DNA of 64,000 bases from Silurus meridionalis (lineage: Eukaryota > Chordata > Actinopteri > Siluriformes > Siluridae): positions 12,482,608 through 12,546,607 of the forward strand of contig NC_060886.1 in the NCBI RefSeq assembly GCF_014805685.1, written 5' to 3'. Shown here in pieces: positions 32,330 through 44,132 of the stretch. The position numbers and the translations under genes are program-made. The notes beneath the pieces are model-generated. The model had not been told where the DNA came from, did not search any database, and was given only the letters and a program-made list of their open reading frames with translations. Numbering within the stretch: the stretch's first letter is position 1; every line of letters begins with the position of its first letter.

Positions 32330-32510
32330 ATCTTTGTGCTTCTCATTAGCAGTTGATTGTTGAGTTAATCAGCATTGGTCAACAGCCTTCCTCATTGATC
32401 CTGATAACAATCTTGCCAGATGCCTAACGAGGCACTGAATTAACAGTCACCCTTCTTTGATCCTGTTGGTTAACGAGTTGACTTGATGATTGATGCATTG
32501 ATTGGCAGTG
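32330..32510. promoter_or_regulatory. candidate conserved element
   Basis: Block with several ATTGAT/ATTGTT-like cores (TTGATTGTTGAG, CTCATTGATCC, ATAACAATC, CTTTGATCC). ATTGTT and AACAAT are SOX-type cores and CTTTGATC is TCF/LEF-like. A SOX/TCF cluster near a SoxB1 gene could be autoregulatory; this is inference. Confidence 0.25.
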
Positions 32511-32908
32511 CAGGCATGGGAATGGGATGATGCTGAGGTTCTCAGTCTCTGCTCTGATGGATGGTAGTAGTGAGAACATCTCCAGTGCTGAGCTTGCTCC
32601 TCTTGAGAAAGACTGCTGAGACTGTCAACTTACACAAGGGAGGTCCGCTCAAAACCTGACTGTTAATAAAGCTCTCTCATTCAAAAAGTCATCTCGTTCT
32701 CCAAGGAATTCTTAGCCCTTTTTCTTACAAGGCAGATTGTGCTCTGCTTTTCTGAGGAAGAAAAAAAGCTGTAAACCATGATCAGTAGGGGGTCGATCTC
32801 CCCAATGGATGTCACAGACTTTAACGAGCAGTTTCAACCCATCTCAAAAGACACATAGCACAGCAGGGTGAACAAAGATGGCCTTTGTGAGTTGTGTTGT
32901 GTTGTGTG

Positions 32909-32920
32909 TGCATGTGTGTG

Positions 32921-32968
<48 letters not shown>

Positions 32969-33003
32969 GGTGGGTGTTTGTGCTGTTTGGTTACTGCATG
33001 GTA

Positions 33004-33066
<63 letters not shown>

Positions 33067-33110
33067 CTGTCTGTGTGTGCCTGTGTGTGTCTGTGTGTCT
33101 GTGTGTGTCT
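32909..33110. repeat. compound (GT)n microsatellite
   Basis: Two long GT runs (about 32924-32961 and 33009-33065) separated by a unique-like spacer, followed by degenerate CTGTGTGT units to about 33110. All frames through it are artefacts. Confidence 0.95.
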
Positions 33111-33813
33111 GTGCACACTTTATCAAGTCGGGATGGGTAAGTATTTCAACATGCCTGCTCTCCAGGGGTTCCAGCAGTGAGCTGTCTTGAGCTTTAGGGT
33201 GGAGGGTGGGGGATCAAATTAAGTCATACGGTGTAGGATTTGGACAACTATGTTTATAATTCTTCATCTAATAAATAAAAAAATCATTTCATTCTAACAG
33301 TAATATGAACATTTTTGCTGGTTGTAAAATATAGCAGAATAGCAGATGTCTTACATTCTTACATTGTTATGCTCTCTCATAATCATCTATGACAAAGGAA
33401 AGGATTTTTTTTTAATAATATTTTTTTTAATAAATTTATATATATATATATATATTTGTGTGTGTCTATATGTATATATAAATTGTTCATTCATTTAATT
33501 TATCATCCATATTATTTTACTTCCTCAGAGAGTACCAGCTATGTGTCCATTATATAGCCAGGGTGACCTGCTCTAAATTGGCCTATAAAAATGCTGTTAA
33601 CAGTCCATTACAGTCAGACAGGCTTAAACTTAATCTTGTCCACCTTAATATGTCATTTGGTCAGTATTAGATTTAATATCTTGTGACTACAAAAGTAATC
33701 TTTTCATGTCCTCAAAAAATCTATCAAAAACGTTAATTCTGTATAAAATCCAGATGTCCCATTAATATTAGGCAAATATATCTTTTAAATGTCTGTGTTC
33801 ACTTTTCAGATAA

Positions 33814-33844
<31 letters not shown>

Positions 33845-34030
33845 GAGATATAGATATAGACATAGATATAGATATAGACTGGATATAATGACAATATAAT
33901 AATAGTCCTTCCATTAAAGACTATAAGACTGTAATGATTGTATTTAGTGATTTATTGACTATATTGTTTATTCTGTCGGAGCTATTAGTCACATTAATGT
34001 TTATCTTGTCTCTTACACAAATGTGCATAC
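33111..34030. other. intergenic, AT-rich
   Basis: No gene supported. Short AT and AAT runs occur at 33436-33455 and 33819-33843. Confidence 0.45.
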
Positions 34031-34137
<107 letters not shown>

Positions 34138-34407
34138 GGTTTTTTTATGTACCATGCTAAGATTAAGGGAGCTGCAAGGGGTATAGGAAAATACATACAT
34201 TTAGGTGACTGGATTTTACATTCTCATCCTTTATAATAGCCCAGGCTACAAAAAATGATATAGAAAAAGTTTGGAGTAGCCAGAAATATAGAAGGTATAG
34301 AGTATAGATGAGAAAATAATGCAATTTGCAATATTTAATAAATGTGATGTTTGAGCAGACAGCAAAAACTAAACAAGAAAAATCAGACATTAGACAGAGA
34401 ATTCATA

Positions 34408-34408
34408 T

Positions 34409-34463
<55 letters not shown>
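34408..34463. repeat. (TC)n microsatellite
   Basis: About 55 bp of TC dinucleotides with one TTTC interruption. Confidence 0.95.
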
Positions 34464-34465
<2 letters not shown>

Positions 34466-34599
34466 CTCTTTGTAACTTATTAAGCATAAAGCACTTCAGT
34501 GAGCCATTTAAATTAGTTATTTTGTAAAAAAAAGTATTCTCTTTATATGATCTATAGCACATATGTTTTGGTTTCCATGTGACTCTGATACTATATGTG

Positions 34600-35290
34600 T
34601 AGCCAGTCTGAGTGGTGCAGCTATGCAGAAGTTCTGAATGTAAATGAATCCTGCACCTGTACTGTCCAATTACCTCCCAAGAATTGCACTACGTCTCAGG
34701 ATGTGTGGCTTTCTGGAATAACAGAATCATAGATGAAATGGCAAAATTACCAGCATGCTTGGCAGGAAATTGGAAAATGGGAAATCTGTCTGGTGAAAGT
34801 ATTCAATTACAGAGATCCTTTTCTGTGCTCAGCCACATTTCAGAAACATGGTAATTTCCGTCTTTCTCAGTGCCTCTCATGCAGAGAACAGAGGCTACAC
34901 CAATCATGGATTATTATTACACAGAAATGAATGAAACACACTCCAGTTCATGGCATTACTCTTAAAGATTTTCCTCTAGGTCTTTTCCCTGCTGCTCTGC
35001 TGAAATGTTTGCGCATGATGATGACTTTAAAATTAAGAAGCAGGCAAGAATTCCACACTGAAGAAGAGCCTAATACTAGCATGCCCTTATTGCACCGCAA
35101 AAGCAAAGTGTGTAATCTCTGGTTTAATAATAACTTATTAAGACACACACACAAATCCAATGCAAGCAAACTCCATTCTGCAGTTCTCTGTCCTAATGAG
35201 CTATGTGTCTCCTACACCCAGTCCGCTTCACTCCTGGTGAGAGAGTCCATGCCTCTGATACCATGTTATTATTGACACTGGCTGTTCCCT
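34600..35290. other. higher-complexity non-coding block
   Basis: About 700 bp without microsatellites and with balanced composition in otherwise repeat-rich DNA. It contains short open frames but no splice-bounded exon or family match that I can support. It may hold regulatory elements. Confidence 0.3.
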
Positions 35291-35402
35291 TCAACAAGAG
35301 TAAGCAGGAAAATCAATCATCTCCATTAGATGCCGAGAGAGTGACAAGATGGCAATCCTTGGCAAAGACCCCCCTCACCCTCTCTTTCTATCTGTGACTC
35401 TG

Positions 35403-35404
35403 TC

Positions 35405-35448
<44 letters not shown>

Positions 35449-35451
35449 TCA
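35403..35451. repeat. (TTTC)n microsatellite
   Basis: About twelve TTTC units. Confidence 0.95.
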
Positions 35452-36315
35452 TTCAGTCCCCTTTTCAAGGCTTTTATTTTTGTTTTGGCCTCTTTCTATC
35501 TTTGTCTCTAAGTGTGCTCCTGGCTCACCAACCATCATTCCCCCCTCATGACACAGGAATTAAAGTGCGGCTGTATGAATGTGTACATGTGTGTATTATC
35601 CAAGTATTCGTGACATGATAAATGTGTGTGTACCTTTCTTGTTGAAGGGAGTGTCAGAGTTTATAAAGTCAATCTATTTTCATCATAGTGATAAATACCC
35701 ATGCCATTGTATTTTTGAACTGGACATGAATAGGACACACAGACTCAACCGATGGAATTTCTGGGCAATTTACTCAATCAGGACCAAGGTTAATGATGTT
35801 AAAGTTGTCTGTTCACCCCTAAATATGTGCTCTATTGAAATGGAATCTAAGTCTGGTGGTGGTCTCTGATGTAACTGTACCTTTCCTAAAGCTTTTGAAA
35901 ATACTGTAAGCATGCTATATGCTCTTTACATTCCTTGGCCTGTTTTGCTTGTTTAAAGAAATTGCATTTAATTTTATATTTAATAATTAAATATTTGAAT
36001 CATTTACAATAGTTTACCTCTAGATCAAATTGAACAAAGATCGAACATTGTGTTTCTTTTGGTCATTTTTGCAAGACAAATAGAACATAACATTTGATAC
36101 GGACATGTGCATGTACTGCTTGAATTCCAAACAGTAAAAATTAGTGATGCAAATCTATTAAGTAAATCCAAGTTACCCGACTTAGGCAATAGAGACAATA
36201 AGAAATGAAGGAAAAAAAGCCTTGTAGTAAAATAAATTAGTTTTAATATAAATAAGGATTTTACAGTGAACTTCAATTCAACTTAATCACCTCTTTTAAA
36301 CAAACATAATACCAA

Positions 36316-36317
<2 letters not shown>
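35452..36317. other. intergenic, nothing recognised
   Basis: AT-rich non-coding DNA. Frames in it resemble no known protein. Confidence 0.45.
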
Positions 36318-36356
<39 letters not shown>

Positions 36357-36406
36357 GTAGTAGTAGTAGTAGTAGTAGTAGTAGCAGTAGCAGTGGTGGT
36401 AGTAGT

Positions 36407-36444
<38 letters not shown>

Positions 36445-37323
36445 CAGTAGTAGCAGTGGTGGTGGTAGTGGTGGTAGTAGTAGCAGTTAGTAGTAGTAGC
36501 AGTGGTGGTAGTGGTAGTAGTAGTGGTAGTAGTAGCAGCAGTAGTAGCAGCAGCAGTGGTGCAGCAGCAGCAGCAGCAGCAGCAGTGCAGCAGCAGTGGT
36601 AGCAGTGGTGGTAGTGGTGGTGGTAGCAGCAGCAGCAGTGGTGGTGGTGCAGCAGTGGTGGTGGTAGCAGCAGTGGTAGTGGTGGTGGTAGCAGCAGCAG
36701 CAGCAGCAGCAGTGGTGCAGCAGCAGCAGTGGTGGTGGTGGTAGCAGTGGTGGTGCAGCAGTGGTGGCAGCAGCAGTGGTGGTGGTGGTGTGGTGGTGGT
36801 GGCAGCAGCAGTGGTAGTGGTGGTGGTGGTGGTGCAGCAGCAGTGGTAGCAGCAGCAGCAGTGCAGCAGTGGTGGCAGCAGCAGCAGTGGTGGTGGTAGC
36901 AGCAGTGGTGGTGGTGGTGGTTGTTGGTGGTGGTGGTGCAGTGGTGGTGGTGGTGATTGGTGGTGGTGGTGCAGTGGTGGTGGTGGTGGTGGTGCAGTGG
37001 TGGTGGTGGTGGTAGCAGTGGTGGTAGTGGTGGTGGTGGTGGTTGTTGGTGGTGGTGGTGCAGCAGTGGTGGCAGCAGCAGCAGCAGTGCAGCAGCAGCA
37101 GTGGTGCAGCAGCAGCAGTGGTGGTGGTGTTGTGGTGGTGGTGGTGGTAGTAGTAGCAGTAGCAGTAGCAGTAGTAGTAGCAGCAGTAGTAGTAGCAGCA
37201 GCAGTGGTAGTGGTGGTAGTAGTAGTAGTAGTAGTTAGTAGTAGTAGTTAGTAGTAGTAGTTAGTAGTAGTTAGTAGTTGTAGTTAGTAGTTGTAGTTAG
37301 TAGTAGTAGTTAGTAGAGTAGAA
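36318..37323. repeat. about 1-kb mosaic trinucleotide array
   Basis: The whole stretch is built of triplets on one repeating phase. It starts as (ATT)n, turns into (AGT)n and (CAG)n, then becomes interleaved short blocks of CAG, TGG and TAG for about 700 bp. It ends in TAGTAGTTAG-type units. Occasional one- or two-base slips shift the triplet phase, and internal blocks recur, suggesting repeated segmental duplication and slippage. The long poly-Val, poly-Ser and poly-Gln frames are products of the repeat, not genes. Confidence 0.95.
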
Positions 37324-38188
37324 AATTAGTCACACTGCAGATCAAAACCATCCTCTGTTTGGTTTGTGAATGTGTAACTGCTAGTATAATAGTGGTTAAA
37401 AATACTAGATGTTTTAAGGAAACACATCTATGATGTCAACTTCCCCAGTTCAGCTCAGTCAGACACCAGCTGTCTTCCCAGTTGATGAACAATCACTTAA
37501 GCGACACTTCAATTTCCTGTCCGAATCAGTTATTGTCACATTCCCTTGCATTCTTTTCTACTTTCTGTTTTTCTCATTCTCCTATATTTGATGTAAAATC
37601 TGCTTACCCCCAGCAGCCACTGGTTCCTCAACATCTTGGCCTTGCCGTTAATGTCAAACAGTTAACAACCAATATCCATTTTCATTCTTATACTGCACTA
37701 ACTATTAAACCAGTCACTTGCCATCTCTTTAACTTGTGCTTAACTTATACATATTACAACTCATACATTCTTATACAGTTCATAAATTATTATTAAAAAG
37801 TACCAGTTGACGGTTTATTCATGGTTTGGCTGGTACCTGGCCGGACTCTTGACTCTAGACAGAAGACTTCACTTTACAGGACAATGCTGCCATCTAATGG
37901 ACACATGAATCATTTAAAATAGAAGAGTCAGTCTTTTATTGCTGATGCTTTTGTTTTATGTTTGTTGGTTTACATACTTTCTCATTTACTAACTTATTTT
38001 ACATACATTTTTCATATATATTAACTATAATCAAAATTGTAACCATTTGAAGTGTAAAAGTTTGTCACTTCAAATGTCATCCAATTAAGGGCTTTTTACA
38101 TACTAACTTCATTTGTATTCTGTTTTAAACTCCTCCTTATCTATTATGTCTAACATTTAAAATTACTACTTGTATACTCTTTGTTCAT
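37324..38188. other. intergenic, nothing recognised
   Basis: AT-rich non-coding DNA between the triplet array and the hAT-like element. No coding or repeat signal seen. Confidence 0.45.
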
Positions 38189-38940
38189 GTTCATGCCACT
38201 GGTGGATAGTAACGAAGTAAATATAATTATATGTAAGTAGCTTTTTCGCATATCTTTACTGAAGTATTTCTATTTGGGGACACGTTTAAGTAAGAAATAT
38301 CTTAATTCAACTACATTTTGCGATTCCTTTTTTATTTAGTGGATAAAAACGTAACTGGTAAAACACGCAGCAAGCCACCAATCAGTGTAAAGTGCGCTCG
38401 GTTTTGAACTCGTTTTGATTGGCGCTTGATATCTACTTATCACCAACATACAGTATAACAGCAAGCAAAACAATTAAAAAGTAATAAATGATGTAAGAAA
38501 CTCCTGACTCTAACTTGCCACAACACCCGTGACCTTATTTGAGTGATTTCCTTTTTTAAGTAGATTTTGGGCTCAAGACTAATTTAATAGATATCAATCA
38601 GTGTTTGACTAATTAATATCATTTTATTAATAGATTGGTGTTCTAAGAGTTTTTTCACATAAAATTAGTTTATTAAGAAAGAGTCTTGCGACAAAAATGA
38701 TAATATGACATTATAGCCATAATAAATCAATTATTTTATTTATTTTTTCATAATCTATTAAAAAATATTTATGTCATAGTACTTTGGATGCTTAAGTACA
38801 TTTGAAGGCAAATACTTTTGTATATTTACTCAAATAAAGTGGGGCACTTTTACACTTTTACTTTTAATGGAGTACATTTTACATAGTGTATCTCTACTTT
38901 ACTACATGGTTTGTGTACTTTGTCCACTACTGGTTAATGC
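38189..38940 (+). mobile_element. hAT-like MITE, copy B, with 8-bp TSD
   Basis: The element is 38197-38932 (736 bp). It begins CACTGGTGGATAGTAACG and ends TTTGTCCACTACTG. The flanks GTTCATGC (38189-38196) and GTTAATGC (38933-38940) agree at seven of eight positions. It shares long stretches with copy A at 4297-5083 (for example GATAAAAACTTAACTGG versus GATAAAAACGTAACTGG, and both contain GAAACTCCTGAC). Terminal changes and the TSD mismatch suggest an older insertion than copy A. Confidence 0.8.
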
Positions 38941-39029
38941 TCAATACCTTTTAGTTTTGTTATACTACTATTACTACTGCTACTGCTGCTACTACAACAA
39001 CTACTATATTGTTGGATGCCATTTGCTCA

Positions 39030-39520
39030 GTGATGCGTGTAGTGAGTGAAGGCTCATCTGTCTGGTCCAATCCCACAGAAGAGCTTCTGTAGCACAAATT
39101 GCTGAAATAATAAATATTGGCTATAATTAAAAGGTGTCTAAACAGTGCAGCACAGATTGTAGTGTACCCTGAAAGATTTCAGCATGTATGCACCCTGTCA
39201 CACTGCAGAAAGATTAGTCAGGAATGGTTTGAAGAAGACAACAAGATTAGATTAGATTAGATTAGATTAGATTAGATTAGATTCAACTTTATTGTAATTG
39301 TGCAGTGTACATGTACAGAGCCATTGAAATGCAAGTAGCATTTAAGGATCTGTAGAATGTGCAATAACAACTTTCTGGTCTTAAAGGACCTGCAGGATAT
39401 GTCTTGGTGCCAGATACCAGAACACTGTTCAGATGTCCTGGAGTCCATGCCTTTATGGGTCAAATGTATTTAGCAAGAAACAAGGAAGACCTATACAATA
39501 TAAGGTAAGTGATTTTAATG
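39030..39520 (+). pseudogene. decayed Tc1/mariner-like transposase remnant
   Basis: Fragments in + orientation match the general text of a common fish Tc1-like element: an N-terminal part at 39050-39160 (HLSGPIPQKS-like then VAQIAEI-like when translated), a CHTAERLVRNGLKK-like piece at 39195-39240 that corresponds to the second catalytic region, and a C-terminal part at 39375-39510 (LKDLQDMSWCQIPEHCSD-like). Most of the middle is deleted, and a LINE 3' tail is inserted at 39245-39379. It encodes nothing functional. Confidence 0.6.
39245..39379 (-). mobile_element. 5'-truncated L2-like LINE 3' end, inserted in a Tc1 remnant
   Basis: Starts with a (GATTA)n run (39245-39282), then on the minus strand reads GGCTCTGTACATGTACACTG, AATTACAATAAAGTTGAATC and the pentamer tail. 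The same 3' end is present on the + strand at about 41275-41365, so both are copies of one LINE family. The insertion separates pieces of the Tc1-like remnant and is therefore younger than it. Confidence 0.7.
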
Positions 39521-40339
39521 TTACAGCTTCTTATTTATTTAGTAGGCATCAGTTCCAGGTGGTACTGATATGTAGTTATTCAACATAACTTTCTTCAACA
39601 GGTGTAAAGTCATAGAATTGGCCGAGACAGGCTTGTTTGCATAGAAGGAAGATTGATGGAACAACTGATAAATATTTTCTATTTGTGGTTTAAAGTAAAA
39701 ACTCACAACAATGAAGATGTCAGACATGAAAACTATGAACGTTAAAAAAGCTCTGAGGTTGTTGTATCCATTGCTGCTGATGGTGGAATAGTTTATCCTT
39801 AATACCTTATGAACACACTATATGGCTTTTGGTTTAAGGGATATGCTGAGTAGCCAATAATTATGCTTGTTAAATTTGTTTATTTAAAAAATCATTCAAA
39901 CAAACATTAAAATTAATGTTTGTCCTGAATGTCAGTTTGCCATCGATAATGGTGCGGAACTACAGCCACTGCACAAGTCACTCACTAAGTGACATGATCA
40001 CAACACCTGAAACATGTGTCTACACAATAAGCATTAGTGTTTAAGTTTGTATTGGACATTTGGTTTAATGTGATTAGCATGGGTTTGTGTTGTCAAATCC
40101 ATGCCATGTACATGTATGTTCCATGCTTGTCTTTTTTAATTATGTACTTCTAATCTTTGTTTACATCTTTCCTTGTAATTAAAATTCTCTGCACTTGCAT
40201 CTGTCTTAATCTTCAGTCGTTGACACTGAGATCTTATCTTTATAAATGTGCAATGTTAATATCCATAAACAATATTTTTGTTTATAATTTTTATTCCAGC
40301 ACAGAAAGTATATATTTTTGAAGAGAAAAAATACTTTTA
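39521..40339. other. intergenic, nothing recognised
   Basis: AT-rich DNA between two LINE pieces. No supported gene. Confidence 0.4.
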
Positions 40340-41365
40340 GCATGGTGTGATGGTACTCAACACCAAGAAGACAAAGGAGGTAATTGTGGACTTTAGATGA
40401 GCCGGCAATCACACTCATGCTCTTGTTCACATCAACGGAGCTGCTGTTGAGTGTGTACCCAGCTTTAAGTTTCCTGGAGTCCACATCTCTGAGGATCTCA
40501 TCTGGTCCCTGAACTCTTCTATCCTGAGCAGAAAGGCACAACAACGCCTGCATTTCCTGAGGAGACTTAAAAAGTACCATCTGTGCTACAGGATACTGGA
40601 GAACATTTACCGCTGTACCATTAAGAGCATCTTAGCTGCTCTACATCAGACTGTAAAGCACTTTAGAGGGTGGTGAAAACTGCGAAACGAATCATTGGCA
40701 CTCAGCTACCCACCTTGGGGAACATTCACAAAAAGGGCGAAGGGCATTATCAGAGATACCTCTCACCTCAATCATGGACTTTTCACCCTTCTCCCATTGG
40801 GCAGACGCTACTGGTGCCTTAGAGCTGCACAAACAGACTGAAGAATAGCATTTTTCCTGTGGCTGTTACTGCACTGAACAGCTAATCATCATACGATGTC
40901 AAAATACACTACTGCATTGTCCCTTTCTGGGGTTTTTTTGCACTGCTTATACACTATGCATTTTTGCACCATCCTTAACTTGTTTATTACTACTGTATAT
41001 TCCACCCATATTTATTCTGTATATACTGTATCATACAACATTCATACTTGTACAAAACTATATCATGTTATTTAAGCATGTTATCCTGAAACCTATGCAC
41101 AATCTCTGCACAGTATTTTGTATATTACTGTATATATACATATATAATTACCTACTGCACCTTCTGTACATTATTCACCCTCAGCGCTGTACATATGGAC
41201 CGTAATACCCTTATTTTCACACTGCTATTTATTTATTGTACATAAGCCACTTATGCACTTCTGGTTAACTGCATTTAATTGGCTCTGTACATGTACCTTG
41301 CACAATGATAATAAAGTTGAATCGAATCGAATTTAATCAAAACTAATCTAATCTAATCTAATCAA
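40340..41365 (+). pseudogene. L2-like LINE, 5'-truncated, C-terminal RT part and 3' UTR
   Basis: Conceptual translation of 40350-40870 gives pieces typical of the end of an L2/CR1-type reverse transcriptase ORF: VLNTKKTKEVIVDF, FKFPGVHISEDL, KAQQRLHFLRRLKK, NHGLFTLLPLGRRYWCLRA. It is broken by stop codons (one directly after EVIVDFR) and by at least one frame change near 40650. A roughly 450-bp 3' UTR follows, ending in AATAAAGTTGAATCGAATCG and a TCTAA pentamer tail at about 41343-41363. The copy is 5'-truncated, as usual for target-primed insertion, and inactive. Confidence 0.75.
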
Positions 41366-43453
41366 AATAATTTGTTCTTTAGGCAGTGTGCCAGGTTAAA
41401 ATGTTTTTTGTCTCCATAAATGTTTTTCTTTTCTTGCCATGCACACAATAACAAAGCAGTTACCTAATTTGTCACCTACAATAAAGCTCTTGTCCTGCTA
41501 CTATCTAAGTAATATTAGTCTTATGCTGGGGGAGGAAAGAGTCAGCCCACCCCGTCATAAAGTTACTGGCTTCACATTAACCACATATGCTGACACAGCT
41601 CAATGACTTTGACATTATTTTTATTTCTGTTGGTCTTGTCTGAAGTACTGTACTTCCCCTGATACATTTTTCAGTCCTCGTGTGGCACCGATCTTATATT
41701 TGATTGACTTGGTCTTGTGCTTCTATGTAGTGCCATATTGAGGTGTGCTAGGTGGGTTGCACTGGAAACAAATTGGCCAGCTGCACATGCTTGCTTTGTG
41801 CTCATACTGAGCTCCATTGAAATTGTCCCCTGATCAAAGAAGAGCACAAATCGAAGTTTTATAACATGCGATAAATCCTTCAAGTGGCGTGATGAAAGAG
41901 CACAAATGTTATTCAAGACTGGCCTTCAAAGTCTTAATATATGTGTACATCAGTGTGCGCTATGGATCAATGTGCAGACTCGAAAGCCTGAAGGTCATAC
42001 TTCTTTCTTTCTTAAAGTAGGAATATTGATACGTGTTAGTTGAGGAAGCCTGCATTCCCAGCAGGTTAGGAGGTATGTTGGGGTCATATCCCAGCTGTGT
42101 GTGACTGTGGATCATCTTATGTGCTGAAGGGCAATACTTACCCCAACTGGCCACATCTGCATTTCTCAAAGCAATCACATTCAGCTTCGGATATAGTAGG
42201 TGAAATTCTGTCTTTCATCTGCTGACTTAGAATCACAATGCCTTCTGCTGGTAAGCAATATTGTTTACTGGACTTGTTTCTTCCAGAATAGGCAGACTTT
42301 TTTGCCAACTTGTCCACAATGTAACAAGATATGTCTCTGGATAGCAGGGAACAACAGGTTTATTCACAGGAGCATTTGCCTTGATTGCTTTGAGTACACC
42401 TAACAAATTAAAAGTTTATTGTCATTAAATGATACTTTGTCACACTTACCTAAAATCTAAATGACCTAAAAGTTAATGGTAATGAAGTAAATAAGTTATT
42501 AATGCTCAATTTTAAATGCACTTTAGTTTATAAAACTATGTTATGGCTCAATCACTCTCAGTAACTGCTTTATCTTGAGGCCATTTTTTCTTAGCCAATC
42601 TATTTACTGTTGAACCACCAGTTGTGTTATTGTCACTTGTCTGAAACTTTTTTTAAAAAGAAGGGATTTTATGAAACTGGACATTTGCTCATTTAATTTA
42701 ATAATAATTTTGTTAACTCACTGAAATAAATGTAACAATAAATAAATGATGTTATAAAGAAATTTGAAAGAAGAAGGATTACAGGCTGGAACTATGTTTC
42801 CCCAAAGCCACTGAAGCTTACTTAATAATGTCACATAGTTGTTTTTACACCTGAATCACATTCACTTGATGTCACTCCCCCCTCTGGCATCACAAAAAAT
42901 GCCGCTCCCCCTCTCACATTACAGAAAGCATTTCTCCAGTTTGTGTTCCACCTTGAATTTCAGTCCCTCTACATATTTTGCAAGAACAGTCATGCTTTCA
43001 TTTTCATCCATTGATGTTTTGCTCCCAAGGACCCACACAGGATCTGGGACATTGTCTTGGGATGCCCAGGGTTTTGTCAAAATGTGGGACTAGAAATATA
43101 TTTCTCATCAGCCACTGCACCTCATAAAGACACATAAATGTCAAATGATTGTGCATTTGAATCACATTCACATCTCATTAGATCTTGTATATAGACTAAC
43201 CTTTCACAACACTCTTTGTCTCATGATTGTAATGATTGGTTGTTTGTTATTTGTTTATGGTCCTTATCTTTGTGCTTTTTTTTGTTACTTTCTGTATAAT
43301 GTTTCTTTGTTTTCTGTTGTGTATCATTGCACCTTGTTATAATTATGCACACTTGCATCCACCTTTGCGCTTCATTACATAACAAAACGTCGGTCTAGGT
43401 TTAAACTAGCATTATTTGATTCGTGCGTTCTTAAGATTTCATAGATGAATGTA
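41366..43453. other. intergenic, nothing gene-like
   Basis: Mixed non-coding DNA. The part at 41510-41620 is of higher complexity. Frames elsewhere have no family match. Confidence 0.4.
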
Positions 43454-43833
43454 GTTTCTGTCAGGCCGGATGCACAGAGCCGGAGAGCAAAGTGACGATG
43501 CACAAAGTTTAATAAAGAAACACGAGTCCGACACAGAAAGCCACAATAGAATCCCCAAAGTCCATAAAAACCAGATAGTCCTAGGGAAAGGCAAAGTCCA
43601 TGGAACACGAGCGTGATCCTTAAGGAAAGGTAACGTCCGTGGACCGGTAAATCCAATGTAAGGTAGTCGGAGAGAGTTCCCCAGTGTTAACTGTAGAATG
43701 GACGAGGACACTGGAGCAGAGCAGGTCTTAAATAGGGTAGCACAGTGATGAGCGCCAGGTGCAGGTAATTAGTATGATGGTGAATTACTACGAGCGTGTG
43801 GTGCGTTCAGGGAAGTGGTTCCCTGACAGTTAC
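43454..43833. mobile_element. solo-LTR-like element
   Basis: The unit 43459-43828 (370 bp) begins TGTCAGGCCGG and ends TTCCCTGACA, giving a perfect 7-bp terminal inverted repeat with TG...CA ends, as LTRs have. The flanking pentamers GTTTC (43454-43458) and GTTAC (43829-43833) agree at four of five positions. It contains TTTAATAAAG near 43509 on the + strand. No internal retroelement region is seen, so a solo LTR is the best reading; a short TIR transposon is the alternative. Confidence 0.45.
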
Positions 43834-43840
43834 TCAGTTA

Positions 43841-44132
43841 CTTTAGTTCAGGGGTCACCAACCTTTTTAAAACTGAGAACTACTTCTTGGGTACTGATTA
43901 ATGTGAAGGGCTACCAGTTTGATATACACAGTTTTCAGTTTGATCTAAAATAACAAATTTGCTCAATTTACCATTTATTATATGTTATTATTAATAATTA
44001 ATGCTATTCAAGACACTGATCATGTTAATGATTTCTCATAATAATTATCAACAATGATTTAACAAAGTAGGAAACAGCTATTTTTTTTAGAAAAGGCCCG
44101 CAGGCACCACATTAGTGACCCCTGCTTTAGTT
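43841..44132. mobile_element. hAT-like MITE with perfect 8-bp TSD
   Basis: The element is 43849-44124 (276 bp). It begins CAGGGGTCACCAACC and ends ACATTAGTGACCCCTG, so the terminal inverted repeat is CAGGGGTCAC. The target duplication CTTTAGTT is perfect at 43841-43848 and 44125-44132. It is non-coding, of the widely dispersed fish hAT MITE type. Confidence 0.85.

Larger units (their letters stand above)
27370..32908. other. intergenic with microsatellites and candidate enhancers
   Basis: No gene supported. It includes (CA)n runs at 28131-28173 and 29717-29774 and several blocks of normal complexity listed separately. A C-run near 27950 and the GC-rich block 27770-28000 lack any readable family. 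Confidence 0.4.

Noticed and set aside
32821..33180. Open frames of Thr-His or Val-Cys repeats
   Set aside because: They are translations of the GT microsatellite. The same applies to frames at 19411-19669, 28052-28243, 29638-29888 and 56505-56767.
36393..37251. Long open frames rich in Val, Ser, Gln and Gly
   Set aside because: They are translations of the trinucleotide array in different phases and have no gene context.
39245..39282. Regular short repeats considered as a CRISPR-like array
   Set aside because: This is a simple pentamer LINE tail without spacers, and the sequence is eukaryotic. No CRISPR array occurs anywhere in the window.
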